Source of the DNA: Chlorobaculum parvum NCIB 8327
GTDB taxonomy: Bacteria > Bacteroidota > Chlorobiia > Chlorobiales > Chlorobiaceae
Length of the DNA: 64,000 nt
Reading direction: 5' to 3'
Assembly: GCF_000020505.1 (NCBI RefSeq)
Contig: NC_011027.1
Coordinates: 542,001-606,000, forward strand
Positions within the stretch are counted from its first letter, which is position 1, and each line of letters opens with the position of its first letter. A program made the translations under genes and the position numbers. This document shows positions 13,451 to 23,034 of the stretch, piece by piece. The notes under the pieces were generated by a model, which saw nothing but the letters and a program-made list of their open reading frames with translations, was not told where the DNA came from and did no database searches.

Positions 13451-14935
13451 GTGCCAAAACGCGAGGACATCAAGTCCATATTGGTGATTGGAGCCGGTCC
13501 CATCGTTATCGGACAGGCCTGTGAATTCGATTATTCGGGCACCCAGGCGTGCCGGGCTCTCAAGGAGGACGGCTACCGGGTCATTCTGGTCAACAGCAAC
13601 CCGGCCACCATCATGACCGACATCGAGCTGGCCGATGCGACCTACATCGAACCGATCACGCCGGAGTATGTCCGCAAGATTATCGAGAAGGAAAAGCCGG
13701 ACGCGTTGCTTCCGACCATGGGCGGTCAGACCGCGCTGAACACTGCGGTCAAGCTGGCCGAGTCGGGCGTACTGGAGCGCCACGGCGTCGAGCTGATCGG
13801 TGCGAAGCTCCGCGCGATTCGCAAGGCCGAGAACCGCGAATTCTTCGGCGATGCGATGCGCAAGCTCGGCCTCGAAATGGCCAAGGGTTTCTTCGTTCGC
13901 AACGAGAAGGAGGCCAAGGAGGCGCTCGATGAAATCGGCTTGCCGATCGTCATTCGCCCCTCCTTCACGCTTGGCGGCACGGGTGGCGGGTTTGCCGAGA
14001 CCAAGGCTGACTACTACGATGTGGTTCGCCGTGGCCTTGCCGAAAGCCCGATTGGCGAAGTGCTGGTCGAGGAGAGCCTGATCGGCTGGAAGGAGTACGA
14101 ACTTGAAGTGATCCGTGATTTGGCGGACAACGTCATCATCGTCTGCTCCATCGAGAACGTCGATCCGATGGGCGTGCATACCGGCGACAGCATCACAGTC
14201 GCTCCGGCGCAGACGCTCACCGACCGTCAGTATCAGGAGTTGCGTGACGCCTCGATAAAGATCATCCGCGAAATCGGCGTCGAGACCGGCGGCAGCAATA
14301 TCCAGTTCTCGATCAATCCGAAGGATGGCCGTATCGTCATCATCGAAATGAACCCGCGCGTGTCGAGAAGCTCCGCGCTCGCCTCGAAGGCGACCGGTTT
14401 CCCCATCGCGAAAGTGGCTGCCAAGCTCGCCGTGGGCTACACGCTCGACGAGATCACCAACGACATCACCAAAACCACCCCGGCAAGCTTCGAGCCCTCG
14501 ATCGACTACACCGTCGTGAAGGTGCCGCGCTGGGACTTCGAGAAGTTCAAGAATGTCGATTCGCGCCTCGGCGTGCAGATGAAGTCGGTCGGCGAGGTGA
14601 TGGCTTTCGGACGCAATTTCCGCGAGGCGTTGCAGAAGTCGCTGCGCGGCCTCGAAATCGGACGCGCCGGTCTTGGCTGCGATGGCAAGGATGTGATGAA
14701 CGTCATCGACATGACCCAGCAGCAGCGTCAGTTCGCCAAGGAGGATCTGCTTGAAAAGATCAAGATCCCGAAGGCCGACCGGATGTTCTACCTTCGCTAC
14801 GCCTTCCAGGCCGGGGCAACCGTCGAGGAGATCCATCAGGCAACCAGCATCGATCCGTGGTTCCTTGACAACATCCGCCAGATTGTCGAGTTCGAGGATG
14901 AGCTCCGCAAGATGGCAGCTGAAAGCGAGGCATGA
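13451..14935 (+). CDS. carB: Carbamoyl-phosphate synthase large subunit, N-terminal half (split CarB)
   Basis: 494 residues against about 1070 for an undivided CarB. It covers the carboxyphosphate ATP-grasp domain ([19 protein letters not shown] at the start, [15 protein letters not shown] near 176, [18 protein letters not shown] near 300) and part of the oligomerization domain, ending soon after [16 protein letters not shown]. The stop is clean and followed directly by trpC through an ATGA overlap, so this is a natural split and not a window edge. The C-terminal carbamoyl-phosphate domain and MGS-like allosteric domain are not in the window. Split CarB is known in methanogens and Aquifex. 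The start is GTG, with only a weak ribosome site. The product serves pyrimidine and arginine synthesis. Confidence 0.93.
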
Positions 14936-15702
14936 CGTACCTCACCCGGATTCTTGAGACCAAGGCCGAAGAGGTCGCCGAACTCAAAAAGCAGGACCCG
15001 GAACGCCGCTACCACGAAGCGTGCGGCGATCTTCCGGCGACGCGCGACTTTCGTTCGGCCATCACAAGCCTTGACGGTGGCATCAATCTCATCGCTGAAG
15101 TAAAAAAGGCATCGCCCTCGCGCGGGGTGCTTGTCGAGGATTTCCGCCCGCTCGACATTGCCGAACGCTATGCTGAAATTGGTGCGTCAGCCTTTTCCGT
15201 TCTCACTGATCGCCAGTATTTCCAGGGCTCGCCCGACTACCTGAAGGCGATCACGCAAAAGTTTTCCATTCCTGTGCTCCGCAAGGAGTTCATCATCGAC
15301 GAGAGCCAGATTTACGAAACTCGCCTCATGGGTGCCGATGCGGCGCTGTTGATCGTGGCGGCGCTCGAACCGTCGCAGTTGCGGGACTATCTTCAGCTTT
15401 TCGCCGAACTCGGCCTGCACGCGCTGGTCGAAACGCATGACGAGCGCGAGCTCGACACCGCCCTTGAACAGGGCTCGACCATTGTTGGCGTGAACAACCG
15501 CGATTTGAAAACCTTCACGGTCGACCTGATGACCTCCGTGCGGCTCAGGCAGCGGATGCCTGATGGCATCGTTTCAGTAGCCGAAAGCGGCATGAAGCAC
15601 CGTGACGATATTCAGATGATGCAGGAGGCCGGGTTTGATGCCGTTCTGATTGGAGAGGGATTGCTCGTCAGCGAAGAGCTGCGGCAGTTCTCGTGGGGGT
15701 AG
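14932..15702 (+). CDS. trpC: Indole-3-glycerol phosphate synthase
   Basis: 256 residues, a single-domain TrpC. It closes CdRP to indole-3-glycerol phosphate with loss of CO2 in tryptophan synthesis. Family segments in order: [14 protein letters not shown] (catalytic Lys), [38 protein letters not shown] and [12 protein letters not shown]. The ATG overlaps the carB stop by 4 nt (ATGA), indicating translational coupling of a pyrimidine/arginine gene with a tryptophan gene; no other trp gene is in the window. It ends facing rpe across a hairpin at 15769-15802. Confidence 0.97.
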
Positions 15703-15768
15703 GCGTAGCGGTCGACTTGGTGGACAGCGCCGGGCTGTAAAACCAGCGTCTCCTTTCTTTTTTCCTAT

Positions 15769-15802
15769 AGGACTTATAGGCCCCATCAGACCTATAAGTC
15801 CT
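15769..15802. terminator. Perfect 12-bp inverted repeat between convergent trpC and rpe
   Basis: AGGACTTATAGG (15769-15780) pairs exactly with 15791-15802 around a 10-nt loop. It is preceded by a T-rich run on the plus strand and followed by a short T-run. Probably a bidirectional terminator. Confidence 0.65.
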
Positions 15803-15816
15803 ACTCTTTTATTCTC

Positions 15817-16479
15817 TTACTCCAGCCCTTTCAGCTTGCGAGCTGCTGCCATCGGGTCGGCAGCGCGGAAGAATGCTGTGCCTGCGATCAGTGAGTCGGC
15901 ACCAGCTTCAACCACCTGTGCGGCGTTCTCTTCGGTAATGCCGCCATCGACGGCGATCACCATGTCGGGGTTCATCTCCATGCGCATCGCGTCGAGATTG
16001 GCGATTTTGGCGACTGAGGCCGGGATGAACTTCTGTCCGCCAAAGCCGGGGTTGACCGACATCAGCAGCACGAGGTCGAGATCGGCAAGCACCGGTTCGA
16101 GCAGCGAAACCGGAGTTGCGGGGTTGATCGACACGCCGGCCTTCACGCCAAAGCTTTTGATGAACTGGATGGTGCGGTGCAGGTGCGGGCACGCTTCGAG
16201 GTGCACGGTGATCTGGTCGGAACCGGCCTTGGCAAAATCTTCGATATACTTGTCGGGATCGATAATCATCAGGTGCGTGTCGATGACCAGGCTTGTGCAC
16301 TGTTTGATGGCTTTGACGATGAATGGGCCGAACGTGATGTTCGGCACGAAGACGCCATCCATGACATCGCAGTGCATCCAGTCGGCACCGGCCTTTTCAG
16401 CAAGCTCGACCGAGGCTTTCAGGTTCGTGAAGTCTGCGGAGAGAATCGACGGGGCAAGCAGTGTGGTTTTTCCGGGCAT
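15817..16479 (-). CDS. rpe: Ribulose-phosphate 3-epimerase
   Basis: 220 residues, a TIM-barrel enzyme that interconverts ribulose 5-phosphate and xylulose 5-phosphate. The family marks are LAPSILSADFTNL at the start, DWMHCDVMDGVFVPN with metal-binding His and Asp, LMSVNPGFGGQKF and IAVDGGITEENA. In an organism that fixes CO2 by the reductive TCA cycle it serves the pentose phosphate interconversions rather than a Calvin cycle. It lies downstream of the Omp85 gene on the same strand with a 33-nt gap, so co-transcription is possible. Confidence 0.97.
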   Translation of the reverse strand: MPGKTTLLAPSILSADFTNLKASVELAEKAGADWMHCDVMDGVFVPNITFGPFIVKAIKQCTSLVIDTHLMIIDPDKYIEDFAKAGSDQITVHLEACPHLHRTIQFIKSFGVKAGVSINPATPVSLLEPVLADLDLVLLMSVNPGFGGQKFIPASVAKIANLDAMRMEMNPDMVIAVDGGITEENAAQVVEAGADSLIAGTAFFRAADPMAAARKLKGLE

Positions 16480-16512
16480 AGAGTCAGATGGTTAAGCGTG
16501 AGTAAAATTCGG

Positions 16513-18717
16513 TTAAAAAGCTTCTCCGATTCCGAAGTTGAAGGTGAAATCGCTCAATTGCGTATGCGATATTCGCCAAGGCCTCGGATTTGACGGATCA
16601 TGGATTTTCCAGGCGAAGTCGAATCTGAAGGGGCCGATGGGCGAGCCGAGCCGCAATCCGGCGCCCCAGTCCCAGGCGAAGTCGCGTCCGATCGACCTGA
16701 GTGTGAGGGCATACGGGCCCTTCCTGTCCCAGATGTTGCCTGCGTCGGTGAACAGGGTGATGCCCGAAGGCTGCCCGAACAGCTTGAAGAGCTTCATGCG
16801 GTATTCGAAGCCGAGTTCAGTCTTGATGTCCGCGCCGAAATTCGAGGTGGCGTCGCTCTGGCAACTGCCAGGGCCGAGAGTACCAAACAGCCAGCCCCGC
16901 ATGCTGTTCGAGCCGCCGGCGTAGAACCGGTGATCTTCGGGGGTGTCGTCAGCCTTGCCGTAAGGAGTCATCCAGCCGAGGGCGAGCCGCGCAGCGATCT
17001 GCCGGTCTGGCGACAGGTCTTTGGTGATGGCGACCTGCGTATCGAGCTTGAGGTACTGGTTGTAGCTGGTGCCGAAAATTTGCGGATCAGAGTCGGTGAA
17101 GCCGGTGTGATTGCTCGTGTCGATGTACTTGTCGATCAGCCACAGAAGGCCGCCCGACTCTTCGGCGATCACCGAAAGGTTCCAGGTCGCTTTTTTGCGG
17201 TACGATGCGTCGTGGCGGTTCGAGTAGTTGTATTGCACTCTGAAGGTCTGGTTCAGCCGTGTCTGAAGCAGACTGTCGAGACTCCGGTTCACTGCAACAG
17301 CATCGGTTGGGTCGATGTTGATGCGTTCGGCCAGGTCGGTTTTGAAGAGTTGCTCGAAGCCGCGAAGTGAATCCTTGCTGACGATTTCAAGCTCGAAGAA
17401 GTCAAAGTTGAGCCTTGAATTTTTTGTTGGCTGGCTGCTGTAGGTTCCCCTGATGAGCTCCCTCCGGCTTTTGAGCAGTATCGGAAGCTGCGATTGCGAA
17501 TATTCCAGTGTGCCGGAGTAGTACGAACCATGCCGGTCGATTTTGGGGATCACCAGGTTCGTCTTGACGCTGAACTCGTAAGGAATGACCTTGTCGTACT
17601 GATCGGACGTAAGGTTGGACAGATAGCTGGTGGAGGCCGAGAGCTGCGAGCCGTAATTTGTCGAAATCCGGAATTGCTGGCCTGCTCCGAACAGGTTTCG
17701 GTTTTCGTAAGCGATCGCCCCACCGATGAACAGGGCGCCGTAACGATTGTCCACCAGCAGCTTCGGTTCGATCAGGTGTTTCGGGGCCGGTTCAAGCCGG
17801 ACGGTCATGGGGATGGTTCCGGCCTGCAAGGTGTCTCGCTCCACGGAAATTGAGGAGAACAGGTTCGTTGTCCCGAAATTCTCCAGTGTGCGCTGTTCGA
17901 GGGACTGGCTGGTCAGTTTGCCCTGTTCCCAGGCGATGGCTGCCGGGAAAATGTCGGGAGAAAACTTCTGATCTCCGTAAACGGTAACCGAAACGTTATC
18001 CCTGACGAAGGTTCGGGTTGCGGGCTTTTTTTGCTTGAGCGGATCGTTGACGATCACCTTGGTGGGCCCATAGGCGTTCCGTTCCGGAAGGCTCATCGCG
18101 AAGTGAATGCCCGCATTCAGACCGAGGGTGTCGACCGTGATGTGGATGCTGTCGGGATTGAAAAAGGTGTAGCCGTAATCCCTGAAAAAGTCGAGCGAGC
18201 GGTCGCGCTCTTCAATGAGTGTTTCGACCGAGAATATCCGTTGCGGCTTCAGGCGGCTTCGTCTGAAATAGCGCTTTTGCAGCTCCTCCGATACCGATTC
18301 AAGACCTGAATAGCGAATGGAGTCGATGCGGGTTGGCTGGTTCTCCTTGATCCGGATATCGATCTTCACATCGCCGCGTTTGTTGCGGACGAGAGTTGTA
18401 TCGACATCGGCGAAAAAGTAGCCTTTGAAGGTGTAGAGCTTTTTGATGAGGGTGATGTCCTTTTTGAAATCCTCGGGCTTGAACGGCCGGGGGGCACCGC
18501 TGAAAAGCCCTGTCCCGAGAAAGGAGTCACGGGTCGAGGTGGACATGATTTCCCTGATCTCTTCGGTCGAGAGAACCTTGTTCCCTTTTATGCTGATGCT
18601 TTTGACGGCAGGAAGCGAGGCGAGCTGTTCTTCACGAGCAGCGTCGTCGTTCTCTGCCTGCAGGGGGCTCGGCATGACGAGCAGCAGGAAGAGCAGCGCT
18701 ACTGGCCACGCTTGCAA
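16513..18717 (-). CDS. Omp85-family outer-membrane assembly protein (BamA/TamA-like), start out of frame
   Basis: 734 residues in the open frame. POTRA-like segments follow the start (VKSISIKGNKVLSTEEI near 40, TRIDSIRYSGLE near 130), and the rest is a beta-barrel with the conserved GGSNSMRGW loop near 580 and a C-terminal phenylalanine. Members insert or export outer-membrane proteins. The frame opens only with a TTG at 18717, which cuts off most of the signal peptide. A better start is ATG 18749-18747, with AGGGAG 11 nt upstream and 16 nt behind the DUF2795 stop, but an 11-nt T-run directly after that ATG puts it out of frame by one. With 12 T the product would start MFFFFSRFIPHL and carry a full signal peptide. 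This could be a base error, a phase-variable tract or slippage. Confidence 0.9.
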   Translation of the reverse strand: MQAWPVALLFLLLVMPSPLQAENDDAAREEQLASLPAVKSISIKGNKVLSTEEIREIMSTSTRDSFLGTGLFSGAPRPFKPEDFKKDITLIKKLYTFKGYFFADVDTTLVRNKRGDVKIDIRIKENQPTRIDSIRYSGLESVSEELQKRYFRRSRLKPQRIFSVETLIEERDRSLDFFRDYGYTFFNPDSIHITVDTLGLNAGIHFAMSLPERNAYGPTKVIVNDPLKQKKPATRTFVRDNVSVTVYGDQKFSPDIFPAAIAWEQGKLTSQSLEQRTLENFGTTNLFSSISVERDTLQAGTIPMTVRLEPAPKHLIEPKLLVDNRYGALFIGGAIAYENRNLFGAGQQFRISTNYGSQLSASTSYLSNLTSDQYDKVIPYEFSVKTNLVIPKIDRHGSYYSGTLEYSQSQLPILLKSRRELIRGTYSSQPTKNSRLNFDFFELEIVSKDSLRGFEQLFKTDLAERINIDPTDAVAVNRSLDSLLQTRLNQTFRVQYNYSNRHDASYRKKATWNLSVIAEESGGLLWLIDKYIDTSNHTGFTDSDPQIFGTSYNQYLKLDTQVAITKDLSPDRQIAARLALGWMTPYGKADDTPEDHRFYAGGSNSMRGWLFGTLGPGSCQSDATSNFGADIKTELGFEYRMKLFKLFGQPSGITLFTDAGNIWDRKGPYALTLRSIGRDFAWDWGAGLRLGSPIGPFRFDFAWKIHDPSNPRPWRISHTQLSDFTFNFGIGEAF

Positions 18718-18735
18718 ATGGGGGATGAATCGGCT

Positions 18736-18746
18736 AAAAAAAAAAA
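18736..18746 (-). repeat. 11-nt T homopolymer (coding strand) directly after the likely Omp85 start codon
   Basis: Eleven A on the plus strand, i.e. eleven T immediately after ATG 18749-18747. Twelve would bring the ATG into frame with the Omp85 gene. Confidence 0.85.
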
Positions 18747-18765
18747 CATCGCTTGTTGGTCTCCC

Positions 18766-18993
18766 TCAGCTTAGCGGTTCTTCGTCGCTGTATCCGAAAT
18801 CTTCATCGGTGGGGTAATCGGGCCAGATCTCTTCGAGGCTTTCGTACATTTCGTCGCTGTCTGGCAGCCCTTCAATGTTTTCGATGACCTGCTGAGGGGC
18901 GCCTGTTCTGTTGGCGTAATCGATCAGCTCATCTTTGGTGACCGGCCAGGGAGCATCGGCGATATATCGGGCAAGATCAAGATTCCAGTACAT
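18766..18993 (-). CDS. DUF2795 small acidic protein
   Basis: 75 residues, strongly acidic. The N-terminal part (DLARYIADAPWPVTKDELIDYANRTG, quoted here only in part: ADAPWPVTKDELIDYA) and LEGLP-like end match DUF2795, a short domain in many bacteria with no assigned function. The C-terminus is a run of Asp/Glu-rich residues. Its stop codon overlaps the ribosome site of the Omp85 gene and the two are only 16 nt apart, so they form one operon and translation is probably coupled. Confidence 0.75.
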   Translation of the reverse strand: MYWNLDLARYIADAPWPVTKDELIDYANRTGAPQQVIENIEGLPDSDEMYESLEEIWPDYPTDEDFGYSDEEPLS

Positions 18994-19254
18994 ACTTGTC
19001 GGTAAGTAATTGTGGTTCTGTAATGAGGTTAAGAGTTTCCCGCTGTGCGGCCGCCGGTGAGCGCCGGGAGGGATATGGCGGGCATGATGATGCCCTGAAA
19101 ACTGACGTTGCTGAACGGCATGAGCACGTCGCCTTTTGCAAGGTTTCGATCCTTTGTCAGAGAAGGCATTCGATGCGCGATAGGTTGCCGTAAAACAGTG
19201 TGGCTCCGATTAAGCTCACGAAATATAAAAAAAGATTTTTGTAAACATCAAAGC

Positions 19255-22107
19255 CTAATGGGCCTCCAGCCAGTTTTTTCCGACGCCGGTTTCAACCTCC
19301 ACCGGAACGTTGCGTACCCCGCATTTCGAGGCCGCATCGACCATGCACTTTTCGACCAGCTCTGTCAGTCTGGACTGTTCATCCGCAGGGGTTTCGAACA
19401 GCAATTCATCGTGCACCTGCAACAGCATGACTGAGTTCAGGCGCTCCTCTTTCAGGCGACGGCTGATGGTGCACATGGCGTATTTGATGATGTCCGCGGC
19501 CGTGCCCTGGATCGGCGTGTTCATGGTGACGCGCTCGGCTGCCTTGCGGATGTTGCCGTTGGGGCTGTTCAGGTCGGGCACGTAACGGCGGCGGCCCATG
19601 AGCGTGGTGACGTAGCCGAGCTTTCGGGCCTCTTCGACGGTGGTCTGGAGTGCGGAGAACATGCCGGGATATTTCGCCATGTAGGTGTCGATGATCTCCT
19701 TGGCCTCTTTCTGCGGAATGCCAAGGCGTTGCGACAGGCCGAATGGTTGGATGCCGTAGAGTACGCCGAAGTTGACCTCCTTGGCCTTGCGGCGCATGTC
19801 GGATGTCACCTCGTCGGTGTCGAAAATGACCCGTGCGGTTGCTGCGTGGATATCCTCGTGGTTGCGGAACGCTTCGATCAGCATCGGGTCCCCCGACAGT
19901 TCGGCGGCGACGCGCAGCTCGATCTGCGAATAGTCCGCCGAGAGCAGCAGGTTTTCCGGATTCGACGGGATGAAGGCGCGGCGAATCTCCTTGCCGAGGT
20001 CGGTACGGATCGGGATGTTCTGCAGGTTCGGATTCGATGACGAGAGCCGCCCGGTGGCCGTGATCGACTGGTTGAAGGAGGTGTGCAGTCTGCCGGTTGC
20101 GGCATGGAGCAGCTTCGGTAACGCTTCGATGTAGGTGCCTTTCAGCTTCTGCAGGCTCCGGTATTCGAGCACTTCAGCGGCGATAGGATTCAGCAGCGCC
20201 AGCTCTTCGAGCACCTGCACGTTGGTCGAATAGCCGGTTTTGGTGGCTTTTTTGGTAGGCAGCTTCAGCACATCGAACAGGATGTGGCCGAGTTGCTTGG
20301 GAGAGTCGATGTTGAAGGTCTCGCCGGCCGCTTCGTGGATGCGTTCGGTCAGCCCGACCAACTCCTCATTGACTTTGACGGCGAGCTTGGCGAGGTGCTC
20401 CGTGTCGATGGAGACGCCCTGGTGCTCCATGTCAGCCAGCACCCGCACCAGCGGGAATTCGAGCGTTCGGCAAACTTCGAGTAGCTCGGGCGTTGCTTCG
20501 AGCTTTGCGGCCAGCTCGCCGCGCAGCTTGAGGGTGATGTCGGCGTCCTGACACGCGTAGTCCGACAGCTTCTGCGGTTCGACCTCGAAGATGCCGATGG
20601 CCGATTTGCCCGTTCCGACCAGCTCGTCATATTTCACCGTCTGGCGGCTGAGATGCAGCGCGGCCATGTCATCGAGGTTGTGCCGTGACTCGGGGTCGAG
20701 CACGTAGCTGGCGAGCATGGTGTCGAACTCGACCGGCTGAAGCTCCACGCCATAATTCTTCAGCACGAGGATGTCATACTTCAGATTCTGGCCGGTCTTG
20801 CCGATTTCCGGATTTTCAAGCAGCGGCTTCAGTTTTGCGACGGTCGTTTTTGCATCAAGTCCCGTCTCGCCGAAATAGACAAAGAAGGCCTCGCCCGGTT
20901 CGAGTGAAAAGGAGATTCCCGCCAGCTCCGCCTCGAAGGTGTCGAGGCTTGTGGTTTCGGTATCGACCGAGAAGCTATCGGCCTGTTCGAGCTTTTCGAG
21001 CAGCTTGCCGAATGCCTCCTCGGTGTCGATAAGGTGATACTCCGATCCCTCGCCCGCCGGGATGAGCGTTGGCTCGGCAGAGACCTCTGACGCTTCGGGA
21101 TCGCTTTCGCCGTCTGTTGCCGTTGCAGCCGGAGGATCGATGCCGAGCGCGGCGGGTACGCGGGCGGCGATCGCTTTCAGCTCCAGCCGACGCAGCAGTG
21201 CGAACAGCGCATCGGCGTCGGGTTTGCCGCTGTGCAGGTCGTCGAGCGTGAGCGGCACGTCAAGATCGGTGCGGATTGTCACCAGCTCCCGAACCAGCGG
21301 CATGATCTCCCGGAACTCTTCGAGGCTTTTGCGCGCGCGGGGCTTGAGGTCGTCGAGGTGGGCGTAGATGTTGTCGAGCGAGCCGTACTCTTCAAGCAGG
21401 CTGGATGCGGTTTTGGGGCCGATGCCCTTCGCTCCGGGGATGTTGTCCGAGGTGTCGCCCGTGAGCGTCAAAAGATCGATGAACTGCTCCGGAGGCGCTC
21501 CGAACTGCTCGGCAACTTCGCGGCTTCCGACCAGTTCGAACTCGTTCTGCTTTTTGCCGGGCTTGAGCAGGCGCACGCCGTCGTGCACGAGCTGCGACAT
21601 ATCTTTATCCGGCGTGACGATGAAGACTTGGCAGTCGTCCTCGAACTTTCGTGCTGCCGTGCCGATCAGGTCGTCCGCCTCGAAGCCTGGCATGATGACC
21701 AGCGGAATACCGAACGCCTTGATCAGCTCGCGAATGTCCGCAAGCTGTGTGATGAGGTCGTCCGGCGGTGCGGGGCGGTTGGCTTTGTAGGCTTCATATT
21801 TTTCGTGGCGGAAAGTCTTTTCCGGGCTGTCGAACGCCACGGCGAGGTACTCGGGTTGGTACTCCTCGATGATGCGCAACAGGCTGGAGGCGAAGCCGAA
21901 CACCGCGCCGGTCGGAACGCCATCCCGGGTGCGCATCCGAGCCTGCTGCAGGGCGTAGAAGGCGCGGTAAACCATTGCCATGCCATCGAGCAGGTAAAGG
22001 CCTGGCTTTTTCTTTTCACCGGTCTCTCTCTCAGGTTTTTTTTGTGCAGGTGTCGCCGGAGCCGGATCGGAAGCACCGAAAAGATCGATCTGGTTGTCTC
22101 CCATCAT
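19255..22107 (-). CDS. polA: DNA polymerase I
   Basis: 950 residues with all three PolA domains. The 5' nuclease domain begins near residue 36 (LYLLDGMAMVYRAFYAL) and has GFEADDLIG. The proofreading 3'-5' exonuclease looks active, with the DTETTSLD metal ligands near residue 370. The polymerase domain has SADYSQIELRV, RRKAKEVNFGVLYG and the final LLQVHDELLFE. It fills gaps in repair and removes Okazaki primers. pheA follows upstream in sequence but upstream in transcription as well, and the two overlap by 4 nt (ATGA), making a pheA-polA transcription unit. Confidence 0.98.
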   Translation of the reverse strand: MMGDNQIDLFGASDPAPATPAQKKPERETGEKKKPGLYLLDGMAMVYRAFYALQQARMRTRDGVPTGAVFGFASSLLRIIEEYQPEYLAVAFDSPEKTFRHEKYEAYKANRPAPPDDLITQLADIRELIKAFGIPLVIMPGFEADDLIGTAARKFEDDCQVFIVTPDKDMSQLVHDGVRLLKPGKKQNEFELVGSREVAEQFGAPPEQFIDLLTLTGDTSDNIPGAKGIGPKTASSLLEEYGSLDNIYAHLDDLKPRARKSLEEFREIMPLVRELVTIRTDLDVPLTLDDLHSGKPDADALFALLRRLELKAIAARVPAALGIDPPAATATDGESDPEASEVSAEPTLIPAGEGSEYHLIDTEEAFGKLLEKLEQADSFSVDTETTSLDTFEAELAGISFSLEPGEAFFVYFGETGLDAKTTVAKLKPLLENPEIGKTGQNLKYDILVLKNYGVELQPVEFDTMLASYVLDPESRHNLDDMAALHLSRQTVKYDELVGTGKSAIGIFEVEPQKLSDYACQDADITLKLRGELAAKLEATPELLEVCRTLEFPLVRVLADMEHQGVSIDTEHLAKLAVKVNEELVGLTERIHEAAGETFNIDSPKQLGHILFDVLKLPTKKATKTGYSTNVQVLEELALLNPIAAEVLEYRSLQKLKGTYIEALPKLLHAATGRLHTSFNQSITATGRLSSSNPNLQNIPIRTDLGKEIRRAFIPSNPENLLLSADYSQIELRVAAELSGDPMLIEAFRNHEDIHAATARVIFDTDEVTSDMRRKAKEVNFGVLYGIQPFGLSQRLGIPQKEAKEIIDTYMAKYPGMFSALQTTVEEARKLGYVTTLMGRRRYVPDLNSPNGNIRKAAERVTMNTPIQGTAADIIKYAMCTISRRLKEERLNSVMLLQVHDELLFETPADEQSRLTELVEKCMVDAASKCGVRNVPVEVETGVGKNWLEAH

Positions 22108-22949
22108 GCAGGCACCACTCCGTAGCTGCCGAGGACTTTGAGCATCGGTGCGAATTCCCGGAGGTTATCGAGCGCGCGCTGGATAAGCGGATCGTCGTGG
22201 TGGCCAATGAAATCGGCATAGAAGAGGTACTCGAAAGCCTTTTTTCGTGAGGGGCGCGACTCGATCTTGGTCAGGTCGATGCCCCGGTGCGCCAGCGTGG
22301 CCAGCGCCTTGTAAAGTGATCCCTGTTCGTTGTGCAGCGAAAAGACGATCGAAGTCTTCGGGTTTGCCATGTCGGGCTGGTTCAAGAGGCCGGAAAGTCC
22401 TGCCTCGTTGTCTTCGCGGGCGATGCAGAAGAAGCGGGTGATGTTCCACTCCTCGTCGGCCAGGTTCTCCTTTAAAATCTCCAGTCCGTAAAGTTCCCCG
22501 GCCCGTTTCGAAGCGATGGCGAGTGCCGTCGGGTCGCCTTGTTCGGCTACCATCTTGGCGCTTCCGGCGGTGTCATAGGTCGCCTCGGCTTTCACATTCG
22601 GGTGGGTGGCGAAAAAGTTGTGGCACTGTGCCAGCGCCTGCGGGTGCGACATCGCCTTCGTGGCCCGTTCCACCGAGCTGCCGGGCAGGCCGAGCAGGCA
22701 GTGTTCGACCTTGACGAAGGTTTCAGCAAGAATGACCACAGGGCGGCGAAGCAGGAGGTCGTAGTTCTGATGAATGCTGCCGCCGAGCGAGTTCTCGATG
22801 GGAATGGCCGCGTAGTCGGCCTCCCCATCGGTCACTGCAGTGAAGACATCGTCGAAGCTTTCGCAAGGCTTGGGTTCTCCGAACCGCAGCGCGGCAATTT
22901 CACTGTACGCGCCAGGTTCGCCCTGATAAGCGATCAACCTGTTTGTCAT
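22104..22949 (-). CDS. pheA: Prephenate dehydratase with ACT regulatory domain
   Basis: 281 residues, monofunctional. It turns prephenate into phenylpyruvate. It begins IAYQGEPGAYSEIAAL, has AIPIENSLGGSIHQNYDLL, and ends with an ACT domain (TSIVFSLHNEQGSLYKAL, ESRPSRKKAFEYLFY) that binds phenylalanine for feedback inhibition. There is no chorismate mutase domain at the N-terminus. It is the first gene of a unit with polA (4-nt overlap). Its upstream region holds a short palindromic element at 22974-23034. Confidence 0.97.
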   Translation of the reverse strand: MTNRLIAYQGEPGAYSEIAALRFGEPKPCESFDDVFTAVTDGEADYAAIPIENSLGGSIHQNYDLLLRRPVVILAETFVKVEHCLLGLPGSSVERATKAMSHPQALAQCHNFFATHPNVKAEATYDTAGSAKMVAEQGDPTALAIASKRAGELYGLEILKENLADEEWNITRFFCIAREDNEAGLSGLLNQPDMANPKTSIVFSLHNEQGSLYKALATLAHRGIDLTKIESRPSRKKAFEYLFYADFIGHHDDPLIQRALDNLREFAPMLKVLGSYGVVPA

Positions 22950-22973
22950 TCTTTGTTCTTGTGCTTAATTTAT

Positions 22974-23034
22974 GGTCACCTCTGAAAACGTCTTGTTCCT
23001 GCAAGCCGGGATTACGTCACTTTTTTGGAGGTGC
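22974..23034. repeat. Short palindromic element (copy A), upstream of yebC and pheA
   Basis: The ends CACCTCTGAAAA and TTTTTTGGAGGTG are inverted, with a matching ACGT inside each arm. The same terminal sequences bound a longer element at 23894-24034. It sits in the divergent pheA/yebC intergenic region and resembles a non-autonomous dispersed repeat with the centre deleted. Confidence 0.6.

Noticed and set aside
13217-14836. 539-codon open frame on the minus strand
   Set aside because: Antisense to carB; no family resemblance.
15705-15750. tRNA-like piece (CTGTAAA in an anticodon-like context)
   Set aside because: No T-arm GGTTCGA and no acceptor stem pairing follow; it is spacer DNA after trpC.
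18994-19254. Regulatory RNA in the polA-DUF2795 gap
   Set aside because: No hairpin with a T-run or conserved motif recognised; ordinary spacer as far as can be seen.
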